Of a stretch of DNA of 64,000 bases, positions 23,601 through 33,700 are shown one piece after another. The stretch is from Acanthosoma haemorrhoidale (lineage: Eukaryota > Arthropoda > Insecta > Hemiptera > Acanthosomatidae), in contig OV884013.1 in NCBI GenBank assembly GCA_930367205.1, forward strand, positions 92,195,333 to 92,259,332. Direction: 5' to 3'. A program made the translations under genes and the position numbers. The number at the start of each line of letters is the position of its first letter. The first letter of the stretch is position 1. The notes under the pieces were generated by a model. It worked only from the letters and a program-made list of their open reading frames with translations, was not told where the DNA came from and did no database searches.

Positions 23601-25163
23601 CTTGTATTGATTAATGAGGCAAGGAAACGAGGTCCCTTGTTGTGTGTTAGCTGGTCTTGATAAAAATCAGTTGATTTATGATTAGGGTAGCTAGTCATAT
23701 TACTATGTACATTCTATGAGGATTGAAGATCCGTGTATGGACGTTCTAAAGAAGAGCAGTTTTCATATTGATCTTCTCGACAGTCAATAAGAGTTCGTTC
23801 CATCAAGAGCAGCCCCTGGAAGAAGTAGACGTCTGGCCCCACCAAGAAGTGCCTGAGGAGTGGATGATTTAGTTGGGATATAGGCATAGGTCAATGGCAT
23901 CGTTTCGACGTAGAATGCATGTCTGCATCAGGTCCTAGTACGAAGTAACGTAGTATTAGTATGATGTATGGTCAAGCTTAAGCAAGTACTCCAACAAATT
24001 AATCCATTCATTTATGAATTCAAGGCAACCAATGAACTCACAAGAGTAAAAGGTTCTTAAGTTTCTTTTCAACCAAAACACTAACAAAAATCTGATGTAA
24101 AATAACACGGGAAAAAAGTCTCTCCATCGACTCTTTCAAGAAAATATTTTGGGTTAGAAGAAATTTGGGTCAACGAGTTCATCCTGTATGCATAATCTGA
24201 TCTGGCAGGGTAAGGCTCATAGATGAGAAAGTAAATAAAGAATGCATGTCCAAAAATATCAAACATCTAGAAATTTCACAACAGATATCTCAGTATTATC
24301 TAGGCGTTCTTCCAATTCCTTGTCCTTTTGTTTTTGGGCCCTTTTTTACTTCGCCTATTAATTTAATTCATTTACTGCTCACAATAGAGCAATTAAGTTC
24401 TGACAAATAAAAAAAAAAATAACAACCAAAAATAATAGGCAATGTTAATACTAAGATCTCAGTTGTAAAGTTTTGGGTTTTACGATTTCTCGGACAGGTA
24501 CAGAAGAATCTATTCTCAGAATAGTTAAAAAATAATGATTTCACTAGAAAATTATATGATTGGTATGATGCTGACATCGATTTTTATGATTTATGTTTGT
24601 TGTGACCATTGCTCTTCGGAAGGATAGTTTAGATAGTTAAAACAGCTTCTTGTCTAGCAACGGTTCCATTGTCAAGAGGAACACACTGAAAAATACATTC
24701 AACTAACAAACACTCAAACAGCCAATGTACAAAAGTCCTAATCCAAGTAGCTTAAAGGAAACAGCCGTTAAGAGCTTTTGAGTAGGTGGTCTTCTGGCAG
24801 TGGGTGGTAGGTGGCCACATAACCTTGGAAGGGGGAGAGAAAAAATAGTATCAAGCTTGTAGGAGTCATTGGCAAGCCTTTCGGAATATGAGGGTTAAGT
24901 ACAGCTAACTAATTCAAAACAGGCGAAATAGTGCAGACAGAAAAACAGTCTACATGCTTGTATATGAGCCAGTACGTAGTCTTAAAGATATCATAAATGT
25001 CCTGGTTGATAATTTCGCATCAACGAAAATTATAAGAAGACTTCAGTAGACTCTGTGGAAGACAAAAACAGTTCTCTCCCACCTTAAACTCGATTCTAAA
25101 ATTATCATTCCTCATCACAATACAGACTAACTAAAGTATACCATAGATAATCCTTCCAATGCA
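20697..25163. other. No gene seen
   Basis: AT-rich with poly-C at 21480-21490 and poly-A at 22921-22934. Frames at 21355-21612 and 22818-23060 have no recognisable domains. I see no repeats shared with the rest of the window. Confidence 0.5.
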
Positions 25164-25354
25164 GTTCAGAGGCTAACTACCTAATGGAAGAGCCATGCTG
25201 TTCAGAGACTAACTACCTAATGGAAGAGTCATGCTGTTCAGAGGCTAACTACCTAATGGAAGAGCCATGCTGTTCAGAGGCTAACTACCTAATGGAAGAG
25301 CCATGCTGTTCAGAGGCTAACTACCTAATGGAAGAGCCATGCTGTTCAGAGACT
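25164..25354 (+). repeat. 36-bp minisatellite, 5.3 units
   Basis: Units begin at 25164, 25200, 25236, 25272 and 25308, with a partial sixth at 25344. Each holds TTCAGAGGCTAACTACCTAA and TGGAAGAGCCATGCT; only single C/T and G/A changes separate them. Because 36 is a multiple of three, the plus strand reads as a 12-residue repeat, MEEPCCSEANYL and variants, in an 80-codon frame (25184-25426). The near identity of units implies recent expansion. Nothing shows that the frame is expressed. Confidence 0.92.
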
Positions 25355-26515
25355 GTGTGGTGGCAATACATAGTCTATCAAAAAATAAAGAACAAAATTA
25401 AGATCTGGCAAAGAAGTGAGGGATAAAGCACAAACCTTTGAGACAGACTGCTTCGGTAGACTGGCCGTAGGCATTATAAATAAGCTCATTATATATTATG
25501 ATTATAAAAGGTAATTAGCGTCTGGACGACATTAGAGACAAGCAGACGTCATAAAAAGAAGGTAATCGAACAGATTGTCAGAAGAAATCATAAAGTAAGG
25601 TAAAGGCTGACACGGGAAAGTTAAATAGCCTGATACCGGGTCTTGATATTAAAGAATTATGGCACCCAGGATAGATATTATTGAAAGAAGAGGTTTTGTG
25701 ATACCGACTTAGGTTGACGAGACTTCTTAGGTTTTCACCTAATTTATTAACAGACAACGTCTATGAATGGAATTTTTCAAGATGTAAAACAGTTGAATAT
25801 TGAGATGAGCTCAATTACCTTCAGTTTCCTCGCTTTGAGTTACAGTACCAAATGGTAAATCTAATTGTGCAATTTTCCACTACAATTTTCCTGGCCAGGG
25901 AGTGTAAAAATAATTTCAATTAATATATTTATCGTGGTACACAATATACGCTGCACGAGGTTTAACGAACAAATTAATTTCAAAAAGTTGCAGTGAACTA
26001 AACATACATCACAGCACGGATATTTTTCACCATTGATTGAATTTGGTTTTAACTTTTTTTTAAATCATTTGCTATATTATATTAAAAGAAATTAAATAAA
26101 TACACTTTCCGTTTTGAACCAAAAACTTTTATGCCATGTAGCAGTTAAACTAACAACTACACCATTTTTATTTAAATAGAATGTATAACTTTATTTATTT
26201 GTTTACATATATCGAATGTGTAAATAAAAGTTTATCTTATCTACCACCATATGATACAGCTAGAACTAGGCTGTTCTATTAGAAGCATAACATCCGTCTT
26301 ACTTAAAATGTGAGACACTGATTTATGGCGGAAAGACGTTTACGAACGTCAAAACAATGTATACAAAAACTCAATGTCATGTTTCGCCAATGCACTTTTT
26401 TACAAGTGAAGCAAGAATGCACATTCTCAAAAGGTTTAACGAATCAGCAGGAAATAGGGACCTGACTTCGTTGTTTGTTTGAATAAAATGCCAAAATTTT
26501 GACTGGGTGCCATAC
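25355..26515. other. No gene seen
   Basis: AT-rich sequence, no supported ORF or repeat. Confidence 0.55.
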
Positions 26516-27136
26516 TAGGGGGGACCGATAGTCGATAGTTGGGCTAAAACGATATCCAGACACTATCGGTAGTTTATAATTCCCATTTAAAAGGTTTTCT
26601 AGGAAATCAGGGATACGTAAAAATATATGACAGGCATCAGAAGATGTTACTAATGAATGATTTACTACTAACTTTATTATTGATATCATAAATTATTTCT
26701 TAATTCATAAATAATTTAAATAGGCGAAGGATTTGCAGGAAGGGGATTCTCTTCAGATTCTTCATCAGTCGCATTTTTGTTTCACAAGTACGTTTCCCTG
26801 TGACGTCTCATCACATGTCCATGGAGATTTGATGTGTTCGCACTAGTTATCGATTTACTACTGTACAACGTACACACAACATTCAAATCACCACTGCTAG
26901 TGAAAAAAATCCATACATCATACATCTGATTTGGGAAGGTTGGTTTTTTGAACAACAAGCTATTAAAACTACGAATGTCTCCTGACATAATGGTTTAATT
27001 TCTTACCTGAAAAGCTTTCTGTCAACAGTCCTAGGAATTAGAACTAGTCAGCGCAAAAAACGAACTATCGATGGAGCTATGGATAATTAAAAACTATCAA
27101 TAAATCGTTATAACTAGCGACTATCGGTCCCCTCTA
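26516..27136. mobile_element. Short hAT-like element with terminal inverted repeats
   Basis: The left end TAGGGGGGACCGATAGTCGA is matched, inverted, by the right end, which on the minus strand reads TAGAGGGGACCGATAGTCGC; 18 of 20 bases agree. CTATCG/CGATAG-type subterminal repeats lie inside both ends. The flanking octamers TGCCATAC and TACGATAG agree in 5 of 8 positions and may be an eroded 8-bp TSD. The 621-bp interior holds a minus-strand frame with a BED-like zinc finger, a domain typical of hAT transposases. It is too short to be autonomous. Confidence 0.7.
26782..26988 (-). pseudogene. Decayed BED-type zinc-finger fragment in hAT-like element
   Basis: The 68-codon frame includes VWIFFTSSGDLNVVCTLYSS and, after a short gap, TSNLHGHVMRRH. 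BED fingers have an aromatic-rich start, a Cys-x2-Cys pair and a Leu-x2-His-x3/4-His end that bind zinc and DNA. Here the aromatic start (W...F), the first Cys and the L..H...RH end are visible, but the second Cys position is Tyr, so zinc binding is probably lost. No DDE-type catalytic region or hAT dimerisation domain follows. It is most likely the N-terminal stub of a hAT transposase left by an internal deletion. Confidence 0.6.
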
Positions 27137-27838
27137 TACGATAGGCAAAACAGAAAATTTACTTCCATAAATTCTTCCCTCCGTCCTGACATCACATTAA
27201 AGAGTTATCCGTAATACACAAATTCTGGGTACCCACAAAATGGGCACATCGATAACCAGAAGAGGAGAGGATGAGTGCCAAAAGTGGGCAGTGAACCAGA
27301 CAGCGAGCCGTGTGTCGACGACCGAGCCACAAACCGGTCTTGGACTGACGCAACCCCGGCATTTAACTGCCAACCGGTCCCTTTGTTTGACTGCTTCGGT
27401 GTCTACTCTTATAGATACAGTGCCCCTATGTCTGCTGCGGTAGTGTGCAGCTAAGGGTGGTACGGTACAGTGAGTTAGAGTTAGTGAAGAGTTAGAGGGC
27501 AAATTAGTTAGCGCCCTGAGCATTCTGACATTCAGTCAAGGCAGTTTCAAAGACTTCTTAATCTTCGGTCAGATACGCTTTCGCTGAACTATCCGAGCAC
27601 CAGATTTATTCCGGACCAAGTCCCCTATGAATGATAATAAAGTTCAAATAAAGAGAAGTCAATTTATAATTTTGAAAAAAAAATCAAGGTATTTCAATAT
27701 ATAAATTTATGCATGGATACAGGTAAAGTCAGCAAAAACGGTATCAAATATAAAGAACAATAAGACTGTAGTGACTCAACTACATAAGTGTTAAATCACC
27801 CTATACTCTGGTGCATATATAGTGTATTATAATTAGAT
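27137..27838. other. No gene; GC-richer patch at about 27230-27530
   Basis: Two opposed frames (108 codons minus, 67 codons plus) overlap in a patch rich in G and C. Neither has a recognisable motif, and opposed frames are expected in such patches. Confidence 0.45.
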
Positions 27839-28575
27839 GTAAAACATGCTTTTCTGGTAATAAATCCTGGAGAGGCCGGTAGTCGTGACAGAGGGTCGAA
27901 GGTCCTGCAATAAAACCTGAGAGGGTAAGCCACCTGCCCCTAATAAAACCAACACGGTAGACCTCTGGTCACCGTCCGGCGGTCATAAAATCATGCCATA
28001 AACAGTCCTTTAGGGGACGAGCGATCACGTACCTCAGTAGGTGTGACATCATAAAACACACCTTTCTAGACCAACAGTCATAAAATCAAGGGGGATTGGC
28101 CACCGGCTCCGCCTTCCACTAGGAAGGGGAAATTATATTTAAATCAGGAAGTTTCACCCTGTAGAGCCACTCTTTCCCATGCTCCTCATCTAGACAGCCA
28201 CTATCACTCGGTCGCGATACACCAGGGCCCCGGGGCCCTGGGAGTAAGTCCACTCAGCCTTCCACTGGTCTACACTCTCTCTGCCACACCTCTGCGCCGG
28301 CACCTTGCCTCACAGCCTCTAGCAGACCCTCTGACGACTTGTAATATTACGCTGCCGATCTCCCGCCCGAACTCTGAAAACTGGTCTCATTCTTTATGAA
28401 ACCTCTGAACCTCTCTCCTGAACACAGTGTATTGTCGGGACACATCCCTATCAATAAACGGAGTCAGATATTAACGCCTACATGGAACATGGTCCATGTT
28501 ATAAACTACAACAATCCGCACTTGTCACCAGGGCTAGAGTGATTAGGCACTCCCTAGTGACGCCCCCGACAAACA
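27839..28575 (+). mobile_element. Possible solo LTR or LTR-like block
   Basis: A GC-richer block without ORFs. It starts near TGTAAAACATGC (27839), has a TATA-like ATTATATTTAAATC at about 28133, a CAATAAACGG polyadenylation-like signal at about 28452 and a CTACAACA at about 28504-28511 that could be a TG...CA style end. About six ATAAAA(T/C)C motifs recur between 27860 and 28085. A perfect 20-bp palindrome lies at 28222-28241. I found no second LTR, no primer-binding site that I trust and no TSD, so the call is tentative. Confidence 0.35.
28222..28241. repeat. Perfect 20-bp GC palindrome
   Basis: CCAGGGCCCCGGGGCCCTGG is its own reverse complement and has 18 G or C bases in an AT-rich region. 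Confidence 0.95.
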
Positions 28576-28786
28576 CAATTAATGATTATCAATTCAATTA
28601 GTGAAACATAAATTGTTAAATTGCTGAGCTTCCGAACCGTAACCTTCTGATTTTATCTTACTTCCTTACATCTGCACATCATAAGTGACCCAGCCTATGA
28701 GAGATAATGGAAGAGTTCGGAAGTTAGTTGATTGGAATGCTCATGATGGCCATGAACAATATACGCTGTACGGTGCGAATTCTTGA
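28576..28786. other. No feature seen
   Basis: Short spacer between the LTR-like block and the RT remnant. Its 3' end, just before the stop at 28784, may be part of the RT remnant but is too degraded to call. Confidence 0.4.
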
Positions 28787-29083
28787 CAAGGGCTGAGGCA
28801 TTCTCATCAATGCCTAGTTAACTGTTTAATGCAACCGGTCATTTCAGAGACTTGGGCATCCTGTCAGACACAATTAGAAAGGTTGGTCCAGTTGCTTGAC
28901 TACGCGGACGATCTGGTCCTACAAAGAGTAGCTTTGTCAATGGACATGAAAAATAACCACAAAATAATAATAACAACATCTTGTTTGTACGATGAAGATG
29001 CTGAGGAAATTATTGATGACAAACTTAGCAGGACTAGACGGGTTGGCAAACCGTGGAAAACCGGAGTGACAGGCAATAATTGA
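28787..29083 (+). pseudogene. Non-LTR reverse transcriptase remnant with GLR and YADD boxes
   Basis: Directly after a TGA at 28784 the frame reads QGLRHSHQCLVN, resembling RT motif B (QGLRQGD...), and 38 codons later LLDYADDLVLQ, the catalytic motif C, with YADD at 28901-28912. That spacing is usual in RTE/CR1/Jockey-type reverse transcriptases. The Gly-Asp of motif B is replaced by His-Ser, and no fingers or thumb domain is visible. The frame goes on to RRVGKPWKTG and TGA at about 29081, which may be a distant C-terminal piece joined by deletion. It is not part of families A or B. Confidence 0.6.
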
Positions 29084-29353
29084 ATAGCAGGATGGTGGAA
29101 GCTCATTGAGGGGTAGGACCCACCACGGAATGTAGCGCCACGGAAGTAAGTAAAGTATAGAGACTACAAAAAAAAATTTTATTGCTATTTCGTCTTAACT
29201 ATTGGTAGTATCTCTCTTATTGTGAGTCGATGTCAGTAACATTTGATTGATATGTATCAGATATCTCCGATATCAGTATTAGAGGGGACAATGAGAAGTT
29301 TATTTAATCTAAAAATCTGCTCACTGTAAACTATTCACCTCTTCATGTATAGG
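29084..29353. other. No feature seen
   Basis: Frames are closed and no repeat is recognised. Confidence 0.45.
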
Positions 29354-29483
29354 CCCATATCAGAAAAAGTCACGTACACTAACCCCAGTTTAGTGATAAG
29401 TTAAATAGAAAGCTTAAAGGACCCTACGGATCTTTCGGGAGTCCGCTGACTGATATCTCGCTACGAGGTTTGATCAAAAAGTA
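29354..29483 (+). repeat. Duplicated segment S, copy S1, ending in a mariner-like terminus
   Basis: CCCATATCAGAAAAAGT, GTACACTAACCCCAGTTTAG, GAAAGCTTAAAGGACCC, GGATCTTTCGGGAGTCCGCT and ATATCTCGCTACGAGGTTTG recur in the same order and orientation at 30569-30749. S1 lacks about 32 bp present in S2. The terminal TCGCTACGAGGTTTGATCAA followed by AAAGTA is continuous, across element B1, with the mariner remnant at 30169, and so is likely the terminal inverted repeat of that transposon. Confidence 0.8.
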
Positions 29484-30155
29484 TAAATAGTAAATTGATG
29501 TATAATTCCTTTATTGTGCTAAAATTACAATCTGCCTTGCTAGGCAATAAGTAATTAAGATATACTATCATTCATACCATATTTACAATTCATCATTCAA
29601 TCGCTCATTCATACAATATTTACAGACAGCCCAGAGGCCTCCCAAGTCCACATGCGAAGAGAAAGCGGAGTCTTGGGAAGTCCCCCACGCTCCTCCGTCA
29701 TCGGATACTAGCCAGTAGAGACTGACCAAGAGCGCGAGAGCCACAGACGCTCAGGACATGATTGGAGAAACTGGCCATTGCCAGGACTCCCACTGTCACT
29801 TATTTATAGCAGGTCACGAGGCCACTGCCGTTTCAGTCTCCGAGGAGGATTATAGGGATGAGTGGCGCAGTGTAATGACTGTGCTACAGGATTAGGGTGG
29901 TTGGATAGGCTACTGCGGAATTTCATAAACTTGGAAGGGATGAGTTCTAGAATGTAGGGTATATTAAGGTCGTTATGAAGGGTTTTGTTGCTGACATAAT
30001 AAGGGGCATTTACTATTGTTCTCAGGACTTTGGATTGAAAGGATTGGATACGCTTGATGATCGACTTTTTTGCTGTCCCCCATAGCTCTATTCCGTATGT
30101 CCAGATTGGTTTAAGTATAACTTTGTAGATCAGTAGTTTATTTTCTATTGAGAGA
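29484..30155 (-). mobile_element. Jockey-like non-LTR retrotransposon B1, 5'-truncated
   Basis: A 672-bp minus-strand insertion flanked by the perfect 13-bp direct repeats TGATCAAAAAGTA at 29471-29483 and 30156-30168. It holds the last 117 codons of an RT ORF, a 3' UTR of about 300 bp and, near its 3' end (low coordinates), an AATAAAGG polyadenylation signal. The surrounding mariner-like end reads through without gap once the insertion is set aside. Related copies lie at 35600, 58966 and, as a fragment, 41628. Confidence 0.93.
29804..30155 (-). CDS. Reverse transcriptase C-terminal fragment (element B1)
   Basis: From the truncation point the minus strand is open for 117 codons to TAA at 29804-29806. 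It reads LSIENKLLIYKVILKPIWTY, GIELWGTAKKSIIKRIQSFQ, SKVLRTIVNAPYYVSNKTLH, NDLNIPYI and ends RRLKRQWPRDLL. IYKxxLKPxWTYGIxLWG and the F(Q)SKxLRxIxNAPxYVxN block are hallmarks of Jockey-clade reverse transcriptases of arthropods; they lie in the thumb and tail beyond the catalytic site. It has no initiating codon and no YADD, so it is inactive, but the uninterrupted frame argues for a young insertion. The copy at 58966-59705 is the same protein with a 4-codon deletion and stops. Confidence 0.92.
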
Positions 30156-30168
30156 TGATCAAAAAGTA

Positions 30169-30400
30169 ACGAGAATATAATACCCCCCTCAGATATAATA
30201 CACTTGTGCCAGCGCTTTTTCCAATATTCGAAGCACTTTTCGATATAGCTTTTAGCTCCTTCAGCGACTCTTCTTTTATCTCATCAATGGTGTCAAAACG
30301 TCGTCCTTTCAAGGTTTTTGTCAACTTCGTGAACGAAAAGAAGTCGCAGGGAGCCAGGTCGTATATAGCTTATGTAGCCAGAAATAGAAGACCCAATGAA
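30169..30400 (-). pseudogene. mariner-family transposase C-terminal remnant, frameshifted
   Basis: On the minus strand the sequence reads YDLAPCDFFSFTKLTKTLKG, RRFDTIDEIKEESLKELKAI and then, one frame over, EKCFEYWKKRWHKCIISEGG. These are the end of a mariner (DD34D, Tc1/mariner superfamily) transposase: the Asp of APCDFF is the third catalytic acid, and the WHKCI...EGxYF tail precedes the stop and the terminal repeat. A one-base shift at about 30236 separates the blocks. The terminal repeat itself is the TCGCTACGAGGTTTGATCAA motif split by element B1. The N-terminal helix-turn-helix and first two catalytic acids are absent. Confidence 0.88.
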
Positions 30401-30551
30401 GGGAGTACCTTATCTATAGTTATTTGCAGCACATCAGTGAGCGACACGACTAAGATAAGGCTTTATTAGGGGGGGGGGGCGATTAGAGCAGGTGATGAAT
30501 CCGAACATTATCAACATGAAGACAGGTACTCTACTCTGCATGATATTAGCT

Positions 30552-30567
30552 ATTAATTTAATAGCAG
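30552..30567 (+). repeat. 16-bp direct repeat flanking S2, left
   Basis: ATTAATTTAATAGCAG, repeated exactly at 30750-30765, on either side of segment S2. Confidence 0.85.
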
Positions 30568-30749
30568 CCCCATATCAGAAAAAGTGTGAAAAGCCTCTCG
30601 AATCAAGAAATAATAGTCGCGTACACTAACCCCAGTTTAGTAATAAGTTAAATAGAAAGCTTAAAGGACCCAACGGATCTTTCGGGAGTCCGCTGACAGA
30701 ATATCTCGCTACGAGGTTTGATCAAAAAGTAACGAGGATTTTGCATGGC
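30568..30749 (+). repeat. Duplicated segment S, copy S2
   Basis: Longer version of S1 with an extra AAGCCTCTCGAATCAAG block. It ends ATATCTCGCTACGAGGTTTG, ATCAAAAAGTAACGAGG. It is bracketed by 16-bp perfect direct repeats, which suggests insertion as a unit, yet has no A-tail or inverted ends. Confidence 0.78.
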
Positions 30750-30765
30750 ATTAATTTAATAGCAG

Positions 30766-33700
30766 TTTTTAATATTTTATTTTTACTAGTTTTTTTTTCA
30801 GGATCATCCAAGAAATTGAACTCTGACATCTTTCGATATTGTTTCCTTTATATACTATGTCCATCTAAATTTGTATTGAATGACTTTTAGTTTAAATTAA
30901 GCCTATAAATTTTATTATGTTTGACCAATTTATTGTTTGTATTACATTTTTATTTATTATAGGTGTCGATATATGATAATGTTCCTTATCTTCTAACCTT
31001 GTGGTGTTATGAAGCCCAATGATTACAACGTTCTCCAGATTCTACAGACTGGAAAATATTATTTCACAACCCATAAAACCTAAGTAAACTGTTGCCTTTT
31101 TGCACCTTTTGCTGAAAGTCCTGAGTGTAGGGTATTAGTCGTTTTGAATAGTTGTTACATGTTTGCGTCTAGGGTAGGATCTCCATGAGTAGTTCAAGTT
31201 GTCCGTACATATGCGTTGCTGTGGACTACAGATAATATGTCCTCGATGGTCAGTTAAGTGGAAGTTATCCGTGAATCATTAGGCATTGTATTCATTGAAA
31301 CGTGCATGTGTCGGAGGAGTACATGTATCCAACACAAAAACAACTGGTAGTAGGTTTACAATAAGGAAATTCATGCCTTGTATAAATGAGCAATGCAACT
31401 GTATCAAGAGTGACTTGATCGTCGTTACAGCGAGGAATATCTGATTTTTATTCCAAATAGCGGTTGGACCGGTGAGGCTTCCTCGGCTCCGGAAGTCGGC
31501 CAGAACCTGCCCTGCAACTTCGTGATGTCGGCCGGAGGAAAAAAGAGGAACTTGGCTACATTAAACAGCTGTGTCCAATTTGTTCTTGGCTGTAATAATG
31601 CCCTGAAATTCGGCTCCAGTCAACTGAGGATTTAATAAGTTTGTTATTTGTTGTTTAACGCCCCCTCCGTGTATTAGGCTCAAAAAGGAATGGCAATAAT
31701 TTCACAGATAGCATTTAATACTGGAGCAGGTTTTAGCTGTAACATAAAATGTGTCAGACCGATGATTTAAATCACAACGTACAAATAATGTTAGTTGGTG
31801 ACAAAAACAACCTTTTGAGCTAGGAAAAATAAATGTTCCTCCTGGTCATACTATTTTGATAGTTATAGTTCTCGAGATTCTTTAATCCGAAGTTCAAAAG
31901 ATTTCAGACTCCATGTGTAACCTGAATCTCGGTGTAAGTGGGTCTATAATTTTTTTTTTTTATTTAACGTCACGCTAACTGCTTATGTTATTGGCAACGA
32001 CTCTTGAGTTTATAAATCATTGCTATTGATCTCTTTAAAGTACTGGATGGTCTTCATTGTTTCATTGCTCAATGATGGCTTGGTTGACTAAATAGGGTTG
32101 AAGTTTGTACTCCGTTATTCCTCCGTCCATTTTTGTACGTTACCATGTGAACAAATGTTCGCCTATGAGTTTGGTGTTATCATATGATTGACGTGCAGGC
32201 AGGTGGAGTCCTACAAGGAGATGCAGCGCCTGCTTGGTGTGTCAAATTCTCAGAATCGTTAACACACATATTTTTCTTCTTGACAGTCTCAATGGAGGTG
32301 TTCACGGCGTACAGCGTGCCTCGAAGAACTGCACTTCGTTTTTCTCGTCAACTAGTTCATTAATAATGCTTTGTAATCCTATTAAGTATGGCGTGAAAAG
32401 AAAAATTGGGACTTTAACCGCTGAAAATATGAAGGCTAAGAACGAAAAACTATTTTGACTTCTTTTTTTTTGTTCTTGACAAAATCAAATAGGAAAGCTC
32501 TCAATCGTTTTAACTAACACATACTAACGAGCTCTTCTATATAAATGTTTGGCTACAGATTATCCTGTTCTGGATCATGACATTAGCATTTCAGATAGAT
32601 TGCATCATATTTACGAACGCTACGATAGGTCAAACAGATAGAAAGGCGAAAGGGCTGTTGCGTGAGAAAGCTTTCACCGTCCCCAGACTGGAAGATGACT
32701 AGGTCACAGTGGACCATTGAGACGGAGGCGGTGAATGGTCCTCAGATGGAGAGGATGACGAAGGAGGGGCCTTTGGTCTGCAGACAGGGCACACTTCTTC
32801 TACCTGGATGTGGGTCTTTGAAAAGAAGAGGCACGTGATGTTAGCCTGGGTTTATTTTCATACAAACAAAGAAGAGGTAATTTCCTAGGTTTAGCTTTGG
32901 TAGTGGTCCGCCTGTTCACCTTTTTGGGTTTTTTTATCCTGGTCATATTTACCCGGGACGTGAATGTTAATTTTTTTCCTCTTTTATTTAAAGCCAAAGT
33001 CTGAAGGAGAATTATGCGGAGTATTGTAATGTTATTTATGAAAACTACGTAGGGCATTTTTTATTATATTTAGAATAATAGATTTATTATTCAGTTTTCA
33101 CGCCAAAAGAGTGATATTTTTTTAACTCTTTAGAATAGGAAAGGGAAGATCACGTCGTTACACACGATGTAACACCTTACGTGGGGCGTTGGTACTAAGA
33201 AAACGTTCTTATCAGTTTATTTATGACAAGATTGTGCCCACTTGGTGTCAGCTTAATATTTAGAATATTTATTTTTTTGCATCAGAAGTTTATTTAAGAA
33301 ATTACATTACGTACTTTTGCAAGTCTGGTAATATTCTGAGTGAATAACAGTGTGTCTTGTAATGATCCCACTCTTGTGTCTGTGACAGTCATTTTTGTTG
33401 AGTGATGAAATAATTTAAAGGTTAAAATGAAAGTTAGAAAAAATAAAAAAATCACATCGCAAGTTTATTTCTTATGCAGTGATAGTGAATAGTGAATAAG
33501 AGACAGAATTCTCCCGCAAAGAAATCAATTCATGGAATTTGTTATACCTGGTTTTGTTTAGATTTGGAACAAAATTCTTTATTGTGAAATATAAACTGTG
33601 GGTTTACGTTAAAGTAGCCTACGTTTATTGTCAAAAAGGGATAAAATATCACTGTACTGTAACCAACTTGTACTCAATTAACATTTATAGTTTCTCGAGG

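Noticed and set aside
25164..25354. CRISPR-like array
   Set aside because: The units follow each other directly with no unique spacers, so it is a minisatellite.
26782..26988. Functional zinc-finger protein
   Set aside because: Only a stub within a 621-bp element, with one of the zinc-binding Cys replaced by Tyr.
30206..30469. 87-codon plus-strand frame
   Set aside because: It is the antisense shadow of the mariner transposase remnant, which is recognisable on the minus strand.
32800..33057. Arg/Lys-rich 85-codon minus-strand frame (possible ribosomal-protein-like or nuclear peptide)
   Set aside because: The basic composition comes from A-rich codons; no family signature or neighbouring support is visible.
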